Assembly: GCF_002312815.1 (NCBI RefSeq)
Contig: NZ_NKQJ01000004.1
Location: 62,001 to 126,000 of the forward strand
Source of the DNA: Agaribacterium haliotis
GTDB taxonomy: Bacteria > Pseudomonadota > Gammaproteobacteria > Pseudomonadales > Cellvibrionaceae
Reading direction: 5' to 3'
Length of the DNA stretch: 64,000 nt
In this document: positions 26,742-33,640 of the stretch, in pieces
How positions within the stretch are numbered: position 1 is the first letter of the stretch
How the letters are laid out: each line of letters starts with the position of its first letter
Program-made: the position numbers and the translations under genes
The notes under the pieces: generated by a model
What the model saw: only the letters and a program-made list of their open reading frames with translations
Database searches by the model: none
What the model was told of the DNA's origin: nothing

Positions 26742-27630
26742 ACGCTATGGCCTATGCCTGCTTGCTGTGCTGACGCTTGCTGCCTGTGGCGGTATGGCCA
26801 AAAAAGAAACGCCTGAACAGGGCGAAGCAGATACGCTGGCCGCGCCGAGCTTTGACACTGAAAATTTTGTTGCCATTGCCCGCCCTGCGCCTGAATTTAT
26901 TCCAGTCATCAGCGATGCAGCCTGGGCAGAATTTGCCGAAGCAAAAAATGCGATGCTAGAGCAGAACTGGGCCGAGGCTGAAACCCGCCTGATATTGATG
27001 ACTCAGACTTATCCTGAACTAACGGGCGCCTACACCAACCTCGCTATTGTTTACGGTAAACAAGAGCGCCTTGAAGAGGCCGAGCAAGCTTATCGTCAAG
27101 CGATTACAGGCAACGCGTACAATTTTGATGCCTACGCAAACCTCGGTGTTTTACTGAGAAGCGAAGGCCGCTTCGACGATGCCGAGCAAGTGTATTTAGA
27201 GGCTCTGGCTCTGTGGCCTCACCACCAGGCCTCTTTAATTAATCTCGGTGTGCTCTACGATTTATATATGGGGCGCAGCGCGGAGGCACTGCCGTTATTT
27301 ATTACCGCGCAACAGTTAAACGATGAACCCGATAGGCAGCTTAAAGGTTGGATTATTGACTTGCAGAGGCGTGTAAAAACGCAAGCTCCGGTTAAAAAAA
27401 CGCCGCCAAAGCCTGAAACTGAAGAAACGCCCGACGCGCAGTTAGAGACGGAAGTTGAGTCAGAGTCTGAAGTTGAAGCGGAGCCTGAAGCAGAAGGTGA
27501 GCCAGAGCCTGAAGCGGGCTCTGAGGTAGGGCTTGAGTCGGGCGCGGATGTGGAATCAGAAGCTGGCTTAGAGTCAGAGCCTGAAATGCCGTTAGAAGCT
27601 GACGCGGAGCTCAAAAATGAAAACGATTAG
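26728..27630 (+). CDS. TPR lipoprotein with acidic Glu/Pro-rich tail
   Basis: A 300-residue protein with a lipobox (LTLAACGG, lipidated Cys20). Two or three canonical TPR units follow at about 65-190 (EAEQAYRQAITGNAYNFDAY, ANLGVLLRSEGRFDDAEQVY and LEALALWPHHQASLINLGVL). The last 80 residues are almost entirely Glu, Pro, Ser, Ala and Gly in imperfect repeats such as ESEVEAEPEAEGEPEPE, probably a disordered periplasmic linker. It overlaps the 967-residue lipoprotein gene by 14 bases and the next gene by 14 bases. Partner binding through the TPR is inferred. Confidence 0.83.
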   Translation: MSCFKRYGLCLLAVLTLAACGGMAKKETPEQGEADTLAAPSFDTENFVAIARPAPEFIPVISDAAWAEFAEAKNAMLEQNWAEAETRLILMTQTYPELTGAYTNLAIVYGKQERLEEAEQAYRQAITGNAYNFDAYANLGVLLRSEGRFDDAEQVYLEALALWPHHQASLINLGVLYDLYMGRSAEALPLFITAQQLNDEPDRQLKGWIIDLQRRVKTQAPVKKTPPKPETEETPDAQLETEVESESEVEAEPEAEGEPEPEAGSEVGLESGADVESEAGLESEPEMPLEADAELKNEND

Positions 27631-27913
27631 TTTTTTTAGCGCGATCTTTGTTATGTTGCTTGCCGCGCCAACGCTCGCGCAAGAAAACGATGAAGTGATC
27701 AGCTTAAGTGCAACCGTTACCGGTAATAAAGAGCAGCCAAAAGTTCTGTACATCGTTCCGTGGAAGCAAACCGAAGATAACCGCATTCTTGAACACGGCT
27801 TGCGCAGTTATCTGGGCGATGTTTTTGATCACGTCGAACCGCAAGAGCATCGGCGGGAAATAAATTATTTAGAAAAACTCGCCATTGGCGATAAAGAGCA
27901 ATCAAGTAAGTAA
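27617..27913 (+). CDS. Small exported protein of the Glt-like operon
   Basis: A 98-residue protein with a clear signal peptide (cleavage likely after TLA at residue 21). The mature part is about 77 residues and includes VISLSATVTGNKEQPKVLYI, then VPWKQTEDNRILEHGLRSYL. I do not recognise the family. GGAG precedes the ATG within the end of the upstream lipoprotein gene. The conserved-looking IVPWK core and placement directly before the TolQ-like gene suggest a structural or assembly role in the envelope complex. Confidence 0.72.
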   Translation: MKTISFFSAIFVMLLAAPTLAQENDEVISLSATVTGNKEQPKVLYIVPWKQTEDNRILEHGLRSYLGDVFDHVEPQEHRREINYLEKLAIGDKEQSSK

Positions 27914-27939
27914 ATGAATGTTGTGGAGGCAACTAAACA

Positions 27940-28596
27940 ATGAGTGCAATTGTTACTTTTTTTCAAACCGGTGGGCCTTTTATGTACCCGATTGCCGTGG
28001 TTTTAGTTTTGGGTTTGGCCCTGGCTATTGAACGGTGGGTATTTCTTAGCGCCGCTAAATCGTCCAACCGTCGCGCCTTTGATCGCATGCTGCCTATGTT
28101 GCGCAAGAAGGATTACAGCGCAGTGGTTGAACTCGCGCGCTCAAGCCGCGCTCCGATTGGCCGCATTGTTGCTGCCGGTCTTGCGCGCATGCAACAAACC
28201 CCGCGCCGCGAAGAGATCGAATACGCAATGGAAGAAGGTGTGATGGAAGCTGTTCCCCGCCTGGAAAAGCGCACCTCTTATTTGGCTACTTTGGCAAATA
28301 TTGCAACGCTGTTGGGCCTACTTGGAACGATTATGGGGCTTATCGCTGCGTTTACCGCTGTTGCCAACGCGGAGCCCGCAGAGAAAGCAACGCTGCTTTC
28401 GCAGAGTATTTCTGTAGCGATGAATACCACCGCTTTTGGTTTGATCGCCGCGATCCCGCTTTTGTTAGTGCACGCGATGTTGGTTGAAAAGACAACCGAA
28501 ATTGTCGACAGCCTGGAAATGGCTGGCACCAAGTGTCTGAACTTAATGAGTGGCTCAGCTAACTCAACAGCTCGTACTCGTAACACTGACAAATAA
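27940..28596 (+). CDS. MotA/TolQ/ExbB-family proton channel protein (AglR-like)
   Basis: A 218-residue inner-membrane protein with three transmembrane helices: about 14-33, 128-150 and 163-185. It has a cytoplasmic region between the first two and the family signature LATLANIATLLGLLGTIMGL followed by ISVAMNTTAFGLIAAIPLLL. Such proteins form a pentameric channel around an ExbD/TolR dimer and convert proton flow into movement. GGAGG precedes ATG 27940. Neighbouring ExbD-like, TPR and AgmX/PglI-like genes argue for the AglR-type branch rather than TolQ or ExbB, but phylogeny is needed. Confidence 0.93.
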   Translation: MSAIVTFFQTGGPFMYPIAVVLVLGLALAIERWVFLSAAKSSNRRAFDRMLPMLRKKDYSAVVELARSSRAPIGRIVAAGLARMQQTPRREEIEYAMEEGVMEAVPRLEKRTSYLATLANIATLLGLLGTIMGLIAAFTAVANAEPAEKATLLSQSISVAMNTTAFGLIAAIPLLLVHAMLVEKTTEIVDSLEMAGTKCLNLMSGSANSTARTRNTDK

Positions 28597-28608
28597 CAGG
28601 CTTTAGTA

Positions 28609-29157
28609 ATGCGCAGAAGCAGATTTCGCAATAAAGAAGCGGAGCTGGATATCACATCATTTATGAACCTGATGATTATTCTGGTTCCGGTGCTGCTAAT
28701 GAGTATGGTGTTCAGTCACATCTCGGTCTTGGATCTGAAATTGCCGGATATTGCCTCCAACTCCCAGGCAAGTTCTGATAAAAAAAATGACGGCCTTGAG
28801 CTTGTTATTTTAAAAGATGAGATGGTTGTGAATTACCCTGCGGGAACGCCTTTGCGCCGCTTGCCTAAAGTCACAGACGCTGAGACAGCTGAGTTAGTTC
28901 ACGACTTTAAATTGCTTTCAACTTTATTGCAGGAAATAAAACGCCAGCTTAAAGATCAAGGCAAAGAAAAGCGTGACATATTAATTTTGTCTCAGCCAGA
29001 AACCGACTATCAAACCATTGTTAAAGCTATGGATACTGTGCGCAGTTACAAAGCCGTCGTGGCAGCATCGGTGGTTGACGCCGAACTGTTTCCGGCTATT
29101 TCTCTTGGAGATGCGCCAGTTGCCGGCCCCGCAGTAAAGGGGACTTCAACTAAATGA
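28609..29157 (+). CDS. ExbD/TolR-family protein with Asn at the usual proton-binding Asp position
   Basis: A 182-residue protein with a short basic cytoplasmic start, one transmembrane helix (about 16-36) and a periplasmic domain. Aligning ELDITSFMNLMIILVP with the ExbD segment INVTPFIDVMLVLL places Asn20 where ExbD has the essential Asp25; an Asp occurs only at residue 14, outside the usual site. The periplasmic part has a TolR-like end (ILILSQPETDYQTIVKAMDT). It lies between the TolQ-like gene and a second ExbD-like gene that keeps the Asp. It may be a non-protonating partner subunit. Confidence 0.88.
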   Translation: MRRSRFRNKEAELDITSFMNLMIILVPVLLMSMVFSHISVLDLKLPDIASNSQASSDKKNDGLELVILKDEMVVNYPAGTPLRRLPKVTDAETAELVHDFKLLSTLLQEIKRQLKDQGKEKRDILILSQPETDYQTIVKAMDTVRSYKAVVAASVVDAELFPAISLGDAPVAGPAVKGTSTK

Positions 29158-29684
29158 AAAAATCCAAACGTACAAAGCGCATGGAGCGGCATCACCGCCG
29201 AGCAAAAAAGACGTCCAAGCTCAATCTGGTATCTCTGATGGATATCTTTACGATTTTGGTGTTCTTTTTGTTGGTGAACTCTTCTGATGTCGAAGTACTG
29301 CAAAATGATAAAACCATTAAATTGCCTGAGTCGGTTGCTGAGAAAAAGCCCGAAGACACTTTGGTAGTGGTGGTTAGTAAAGAAGATATTCTTGTTGGCG
29401 GCCGCAAAGTTGCGAGCTTAAAAACCATTATGGATGTTGATGCTGAGATAAGTGGCTTAAAGAAAGAGCTTGATTATCTGGCCAGCCGCAACCCCTATGC
29501 CGATGAAGAGGCAGAAAAAGCCGGGCGTGATATCAATATCATGGCCGATAAAGATACGCCGTACAAATTGCTAAAGAAGGTAATGGCGACCTGCGCAAAA
29601 GCAGAGTTTCGCAATATCTCCCTGGCGGTCAGTCAAGTTGCTTCGGATGATTCCTCAGCTGTTGATGCATCGGTGGAGGGATAA
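29154..29684 (+). CDS. ExbD/TolR-family protein with conserved Asp (AglQ/AglS-like)
   Basis: A 176-residue protein with a very basic cytoplasmic start (about residues 1-22), one transmembrane helix at about 24-44 (LNLVSLMDIFTILVFFLLV) and a periplasmic domain with a TolR-like end (DTPYKLLKKVMATCAKAEFR). Asp30 aligns with the proton-carrying Asp25 of ExbD, so this is the likely force-generating subunit. ATG 29154 overlaps the preceding stop. Two ExbD-type proteins beside one TolQ-type protein is the AglR-Q-S arrangement known from Myxococcus motility. Confidence 0.9.
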   Translation: MKKSKRTKRMERHHRRAKKTSKLNLVSLMDIFTILVFFLLVNSSDVEVLQNDKTIKLPESVAEKKPEDTLVVVVSKEDILVGGRKVASLKTIMDVDAEISGLKKELDYLASRNPYADEEAEKAGRDINIMADKDTPYKLLKKVMATCAKAEFRNISLAVSQVASDDSSAVDASVEG

Positions 29685-29686
29685 TA

Positions 29687-30667
29687 ATGGCCAGTTTTAT
29701 CGCCCCTCCTAATTTGCAGTTGCCGTGGGCGTCGTCCGACGACGATAACCGCCGTTTTAAACGTATCTTTTTAGTATTGTTGGTGCCATTTTTGGTGCTG
29801 AGTATCGCTATTCCTTTAATTAAATTGCCGGAGCCTGATCGCAAGCAGTTAGAGAAACTGCCGCCGCAGCTTGCCCGAGTGCAGCTCGAAGAAAAAAAGC
29901 TGCCTCCACCGCCGCCGCCTCCGACTCCCGAGCCTAAAAAAGAGCAGCCCAAGCCAGAAGAAAAGCCGACGCCGCCACCTAAAAAAGAAGAGCCGAAGCC
30001 CGAGTCAAAACCAACGCCGCCACCGGTAAAAGAAGAGCCGCCGGCGCAGCTAGTTGAAGAGGCGAGGCAGGTTGCCGAAGCTGAGATCAATCAATTTGCC
30101 GATGCACTGTCGGATATGCGCGAAGCTTTTGATGTCGGCGATATGAGTGATGATGCTTCATCATTGACCCAGAGTGCCGGGGCAGCAGCGGAGGTGGATC
30201 GCTCAGTTATCGGTGCAGCTGCCAAGGCCGGCAGTGGCGGTATCAACACTGCTAAACTTAGCCGGGATACCGGCGGTAAAGCGCTCAGTGGTAAAAAAGA
30301 TACCAAAGTTAAAAGTGAACTTGCCGCTGCGACGGGTAAAGCAAGTGTCGCAAAAGCAAAACCGGCCCGCGATGGCAGTAAGCGCAGCGAAGAAGAAATT
30401 CGCAAGACGATGGATAAAAACAAAGGCGCGATTGATGCAATTTATAATCGTGCTCTGCGCCGCAACCCTGCGTTAGAAGGTAAGGTTGTCTTTAAGTTGG
30501 TGATTGAACCGACAGGTAAAGTTAGCTCGGCCTCAATCGTCAGCAGTGAGCTTGAAGATCCTGCACTAGAGCGCAAGCTTCTTGCCCGTGTGCGTTTAAT
30601 CAACTTTGGTCAGCGCAGTGTTGTGCAGACTACCATCAACTACAGCATTGATTTTCTTCCCTATTGA
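29687..30667 (+). CDS. Proline-rich TonB-like protein with AgmX/PglI-type C-terminal domain
   Basis: A 326-residue protein with an N-terminal cytoplasmic start and one transmembrane helix at about 25-46 (RIFLVLLVPFLVLSIAIPL). A Pro/Glu/Lys-rich rod at about 72-120 (units like PTPPPKKEEPKPE) could span the periplasm. The C-terminal domain at about 232-326 reads IDAIYNRALRRNPALEGKVV, then FKLVIEPTGKVSSASIVSSE. This resembles the TonB-like tail of the AgmX/PglI family of Myxococcus gliding proteins. It would transmit motion from the channel to outer-membrane partners. It ends the operon; two hairpins follow. Confidence 0.85.
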   Translation: MASFIAPPNLQLPWASSDDDNRRFKRIFLVLLVPFLVLSIAIPLIKLPEPDRKQLEKLPPQLARVQLEEKKLPPPPPPPTPEPKKEQPKPEEKPTPPPKKEEPKPESKPTPPPVKEEPPAQLVEEARQVAEAEINQFADALSDMREAFDVGDMSDDASSLTQSAGAAAEVDRSVIGAAAKAGSGGINTAKLSRDTGGKALSGKKDTKVKSELAAATGKASVAKAKPARDGSKRSEEEIRKTMDKNKGAIDAIYNRALRRNPALEGKVVFKLVIEPTGKVSSASIVSSELEDPALERKLLARVRLINFGQRSVVQTTINYSIDFLPY

Positions 30668-30673
30668 TGCTCG

Positions 30674-30733
30674 AGCTCTAACCTTGTCACTGGGACAAGG
30701 TTAGAGCTATCACACACTGCCCGGGCAGTGTGT
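30674..30733. terminator. Tandem hairpins between the Glt-like operon and a convergent gene
   Basis: The first hairpin is a perfect 15-base stem, AGCTCTAACCTTGTC with GACAAGGTTAGAGCT (30674-30688 and 30694-30708), around a five-base loop. The second is a perfect palindrome, 30712-30733, centred on CTGCCCGGGCAG and followed by TT. There is no long T-run, so these may be weak bidirectional terminators or transcript-stabilising structures. Confidence 0.55.
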
Positions 30734-30991
30734 TTAACTGTCTGCTGGATTTATTAGTTTTAGTTTTTGTTTGCGACTTAGCTTCTTGATTTCGGCTTCT
30801 CTGCGACACGCTTGCTGGCGGCTGCTGACTTTTTCGCTGTAGGCTAGGCTGACAGGTCGTCTTGCCCTGGTGTAGCGGGCGCCTTTATTACTAAAATTGT
30901 GCTCCTTTACTCTGCGCTGCAGTTCGGTTGTTACGCCGCAGTACAGGCTATCGTCGGCGCAGCGTAGTAAATAAACGTACCACGAACTCAT
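30734..30991 (-). CDS. GIY-YIG domain protein (YhbQ/UPF0213-like)
   Basis: An 85-residue single-domain protein of the GIY-YIG nuclease superfamily. The two motifs appear as WYVYLLRCADDSLYCGVT, with the Arg helix RRVKEHNFSNKGARYTRARR and a downstream Glu in CRREAEIKKLSRKQK. It matches the UPF0213/YhbQ group, small proteins with proposed DNA-damage roles. Length is typical. It converges with the Glt-like operon and is divergent from the DUF6122 gene. Confidence 0.92.
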   Translation of the reverse strand: MSSWYVYLLRCADDSLYCGVTTELQRRVKEHNFSNKGARYTRARRPVSLAYSEKVSSRQQACRREAEIKKLSRKQKLKLINPADS

Positions 30992-31005
30992 ATGGCGCCC
31001 TGATT

Positions 31006-31332
31006 GTGCTGCACATACTTTTGCATTTTATTGTTCCTCTATTGCCGGCTGCGCTTGTTTGGCGAAAATGCTTTTGGCGCAGCTACGGCATAATGGTATT
31101 GACCATGCTGGTTGATATCGACCACCTGTTGGCCACGCCTATTTATGATGCAGAGCGCTGTTCTATTGGTTTTCATCCACTGCACGGGCTGTTGCCAATT
31201 ATTGTTTATCTTTTAATGTTTCTACAGCCGCGTTTTTGCTACCTGCGCTACGCGGGCTTGGGCTTACTTATTCATATGGGCTTAGATAGCATTGATTGTT
31301 ATGTCAATCAGGGTTACTGGTATCAGCCTTAA
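31006..31332 (+). CDS. DUF6122-like membrane protein
   Basis: A small hydrophobic protein of about 108 residues from the proposed GTG 31006. The open frame continues upstream to 30928 but there lies antisense to the GIY-YIG gene. Features are three or four membrane segments, an early HILLHFIVPLLPA, the acidic pair MLVDIDHLLATPIYD, an FHPLHG motif and a final HMGLDSIDC. The conserved His and Asp residues resemble membrane-embedded hydrolases of the YdjM type; DUF6122 is my best family match. The start is uncertain because no ATG or clear Shine-Dalgarno is in frame. Confidence 0.65.
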   Translation: MLHILLHFIVPLLPAALVWRKCFWRSYGIMVLTMLVDIDHLLATPIYDAERCSIGFHPLHGLLPIIVYLLMFLQPRFCYLRYAGLGLLIHMGLDSIDCYVNQGYWYQP

Positions 31333-31335
31333 GCC

Positions 31336-32058
31336 TTAGTTAAGTTTGCTGGGCTTAATCAAGCTTTTTATCCAGCGCAGAGTTGAATTGTTGGCGAGTA
31401 AGTAGTGGTTTAATTGTTGTTGATTGTCGGCGTAGTCTGTTGCGCCGCTAAATAAAAACTCCCGCGTTAATCGGCGTTTATCTGCCTTGAGTCTTTTGAT
31501 CACGCGGGCGGGGTTTCCGCCGACCACAACATTGGCTTCGACGTCTTCAACGACTACAGACCCTGCCGCAACGACACTGTTTTCCCCTATTTTTACCCCC
31601 TTGCCAACAACAGCCCTCATACCAATCCAAACATTATCGGCGATGCTTACCGGGGCCGAGCAGCGAAATGGGCGGGTGCGATTGTAAAGTCCGTGCCAGT
31701 CGCTGTCGCTAATATAGGCATCTGCTGCAATCATGCAATTTTTTCCTATCGTGATTTTTTCAGCTGAGGCGATGGTTACGCCAGGGGAAATAAGACAGAA
31801 ATCCCCTATCTGAATATAACCCTGTTGGTTTTTACTGCTCCAGGTACTTAAGCCTATGGGTTTATCGCGACTGCAAATTAAGTGTAAGTGCCTGCCTGCA
31901 TGAATATTGTGACCGAACAGCTTGAGGCTACGCGGGTGAAGTACGGCCAGGCCATCGCCGATGCTATCAAACTGAGGCTCGACAATATGACGGCAGTACA
32001 GGCCGCTAAGCCAGCTGTGTAAGCGGTAATACCAGTAGGGCTGATGGTTGTATCGCAT
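31336..32058 (-). CDS. Left-handed beta-helix acyltransferase
   Basis: A 240-residue protein with hexapeptide repeats (IQIGDFCLISPGVTIASAEK, then ITIGKNCMIAADAYISDSDW, and VWIGMRAVVGKGVKIGENSV). The catalytic His is probably in SDWHG. The C-terminal VVGGNPARVIKRL is standard for sugar O-acetyltransferases of the WcaF/LacA group. It probably acetylates a surface polysaccharide precursor; the substrate is unknown and no polysaccharide cluster is adjacent. ATG 32058 is chosen; a TTG at 32094 would add 12 residues. Confidence 0.85.
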   Translation of the reverse strand: MRYNHQPYWYYRLHSWLSGLYCRHIVEPQFDSIGDGLAVLHPRSLKLFGHNIHAGRHLHLICSRDKPIGLSTWSSKNQQGYIQIGDFCLISPGVTIASAEKITIGKNCMIAADAYISDSDWHGLYNRTRPFRCSAPVSIADNVWIGMRAVVGKGVKIGENSVVAAGSVVVEDVEANVVVGGNPARVIKRLKADKRRLTREFLFSGATDYADNQQQLNHYLLANNSTLRWIKSLIKPSKLN

Positions 32059-32208
32059 GCCAGTTGAGTGTGTTGTGGGGCCAGTTAATCGCAAGCCAAA
32101 TTGTACATTGCTGCTATGCTTTTACTACTAAGAGCGGCTCGGGAATTGGATTGTTCTTAAGATTGAAACAGTCGTTCATACATATTTGGCAATGTTTTAA
32201 ACCGTGTT

Positions 32209-33633
32209 TTGAGTAGCCAGGTACGTGGGCATATGCAGGCTAAAACTGCGTCTCCGCGCTATCGCTGCTCAGAGGCAGATAACAAGATGTATAAAGGCGC
32301 TGAGTCGGCACAGCAGGGGCAAGATTCCGAGCAGCTCGAGCGCAGGGTTCGAGAGCTGGAGAACGAGCTTGCCGAGCACCACTATCTGTTCCGAACGGCC
32401 CTAGATAACTTGCCTTCACGAGTTTTCTGGAAAGATACCAACAGTTGCTATCTCGGTGCTAACAAGCAGTTTATTGACGATGCTGGCTGCAATTCGATTG
32501 ATGAGCTCATAGGAAGAAGTGATCGGGAGCTACCTTGGGATAGTGAAACAGCCGAAGCCTATCGCCGCGATGATCAGCAGGTCATGCAAAGCTCTATTCC
32601 AAGGCTGAACTACGAAGAGCCGCAAGAGCGCAGCGATGGCAGTAAAAATTGGCTGCGTACCAATAAAGTTCCGCTGTTAAATGAGCACGGTGAGCTGATC
32701 GGGGTGCTTGGCACTTATGAAGATATCACCGAATTTAAGCTCAAGCAGCACGAGGCTCAACAGCAGTTAGAGCAGTTAAATAATTCGCTCGAGCAAAAAG
32801 TTAAGCAGCGCACGCTTGAGCTGGAAGCTAAAAACGCGGAACTACTTGAAGCTCTATTAGCTTTGCGCAGCGCTCAGGATGAACTAGAGCAAAACCAGAG
32901 TCTGGCATCGCTGGGAGCACTCGTAAGCAGTATCACGCACGAGATCAATACACCTCTTGGCGTCGGCTTGACGGCATCGTCACATATGTCCTCGACGGTG
33001 GACGAGCTTGAGGAAAAATTCCACAAGGGAAAATTAAGTAAAAGTGATCTCAACCGATTCTTTTTGATGGCCAAAGAGTGCGCTGAACTGGTACATGTTA
33101 ACTTGAGCCGCGCCTCGTCACTTATCAGTAGTTTCAAGCGTGTCGCCGTAGACAAAAGTAGTGAGCAGATTCGAGAGTTTGAACTGGCCGCCTACTGTAA
33201 AGACATCGTGCTAAGCCTAAGCCCGCGTTTGCGCAGTGTGCAAGTAGAGCCAGCGTTACGGTATGACGACGACCTGATGATGAAGACATATGCCGGTGCT
33301 TTTGCTCAAGTGATCATTAATATGATTATGAATTCGCTGTATCACGCATTCAATGAGATAGATAAACCGGAAATAACCATCGAATTTAAGCGGCGGGGAG
33401 ACATGGTTGAATTTATTTATTCTGATAACGGCGTCGGTATTGATGCCGATACCGTGCAGCATATATTTGATCCGTTTTTTACTACAAAGAGAAACTCGGG
33501 TGGCAGTGGCTTAGGTTTGAGTATTGTACACAATATCGTCACAAATAAGTTGGGTGGCAGCATTGAATGTACAAGCTCGCCGGGTCGCGGCGCCGTGTTT
33601 GTTCTAAATTTACCAATAGTAATTGATTTGTGA
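32209..33633 (+). CDS. Soluble PAS-domain sensor histidine kinase
   Basis: A 474-residue cytoplasmic kinase with no membrane segment. A PAS domain spans about 60-165 (LDNLPSRVFWKDTNSCYLGA, and LLNEHGELIGVLGTYEDITE), followed by a coiled coil. The phosphoacceptor His244 lies in SSITHEINTPLG. The ATPase domain has N box NMIMNSLYHAF, DNGVGID, FDPFFTTK and GSGLGLSIVHNIV. It forms a pair with the REC-DUF3369-HD-GYP regulator immediately downstream. The start is uncertain: TTG 32209, or ATG at 32233 or 32287. It is paralogous in its kinase core to the kinase at 40692. Confidence 0.9.
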   Translation: MSSQVRGHMQAKTASPRYRCSEADNKMYKGAESAQQGQDSEQLERRVRELENELAEHHYLFRTALDNLPSRVFWKDTNSCYLGANKQFIDDAGCNSIDELIGRSDRELPWDSETAEAYRRDDQQVMQSSIPRLNYEEPQERSDGSKNWLRTNKVPLLNEHGELIGVLGTYEDITEFKLKQHEAQQQLEQLNNSLEQKVKQRTLELEAKNAELLEALLALRSAQDELEQNQSLASLGALVSSITHEINTPLGVGLTASSHMSSTVDELEEKFHKGKLSKSDLNRFFLMAKECAELVHVNLSRASSLISSFKRVAVDKSSEQIREFELAAYCKDIVLSLSPRLRSVQVEPALRYDDDLMMKTYAGAFAQVIINMIMNSLYHAFNEIDKPEITIEFKRRGDMVEFIYSDNGVGIDADTVQHIFDPFFTTKRNSGGSGLGLSIVHNIVTNKLGGSIECTSSPGRGAVFVLNLPIVIDL

Positions 33634-33640
33634 GTTTACA

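Noticed and set aside
27940-29684. Considered annotating as exbB-exbD1-exbD2 iron-uptake energisers
   Set aside because: No TonB-dependent receptor or iron genes are adjacent; the operon partners are TPR lipoproteins and an AgmX/PglI-like protein, so an AglRQS-like assignment fits better.
27940-30667. Considered tolQ-tolR-tolA
   Set aside because: No ybgC, tolB, pal or cpoB neighbours, two TolR-type genes are present, and the last protein lacks the long TolA helix.
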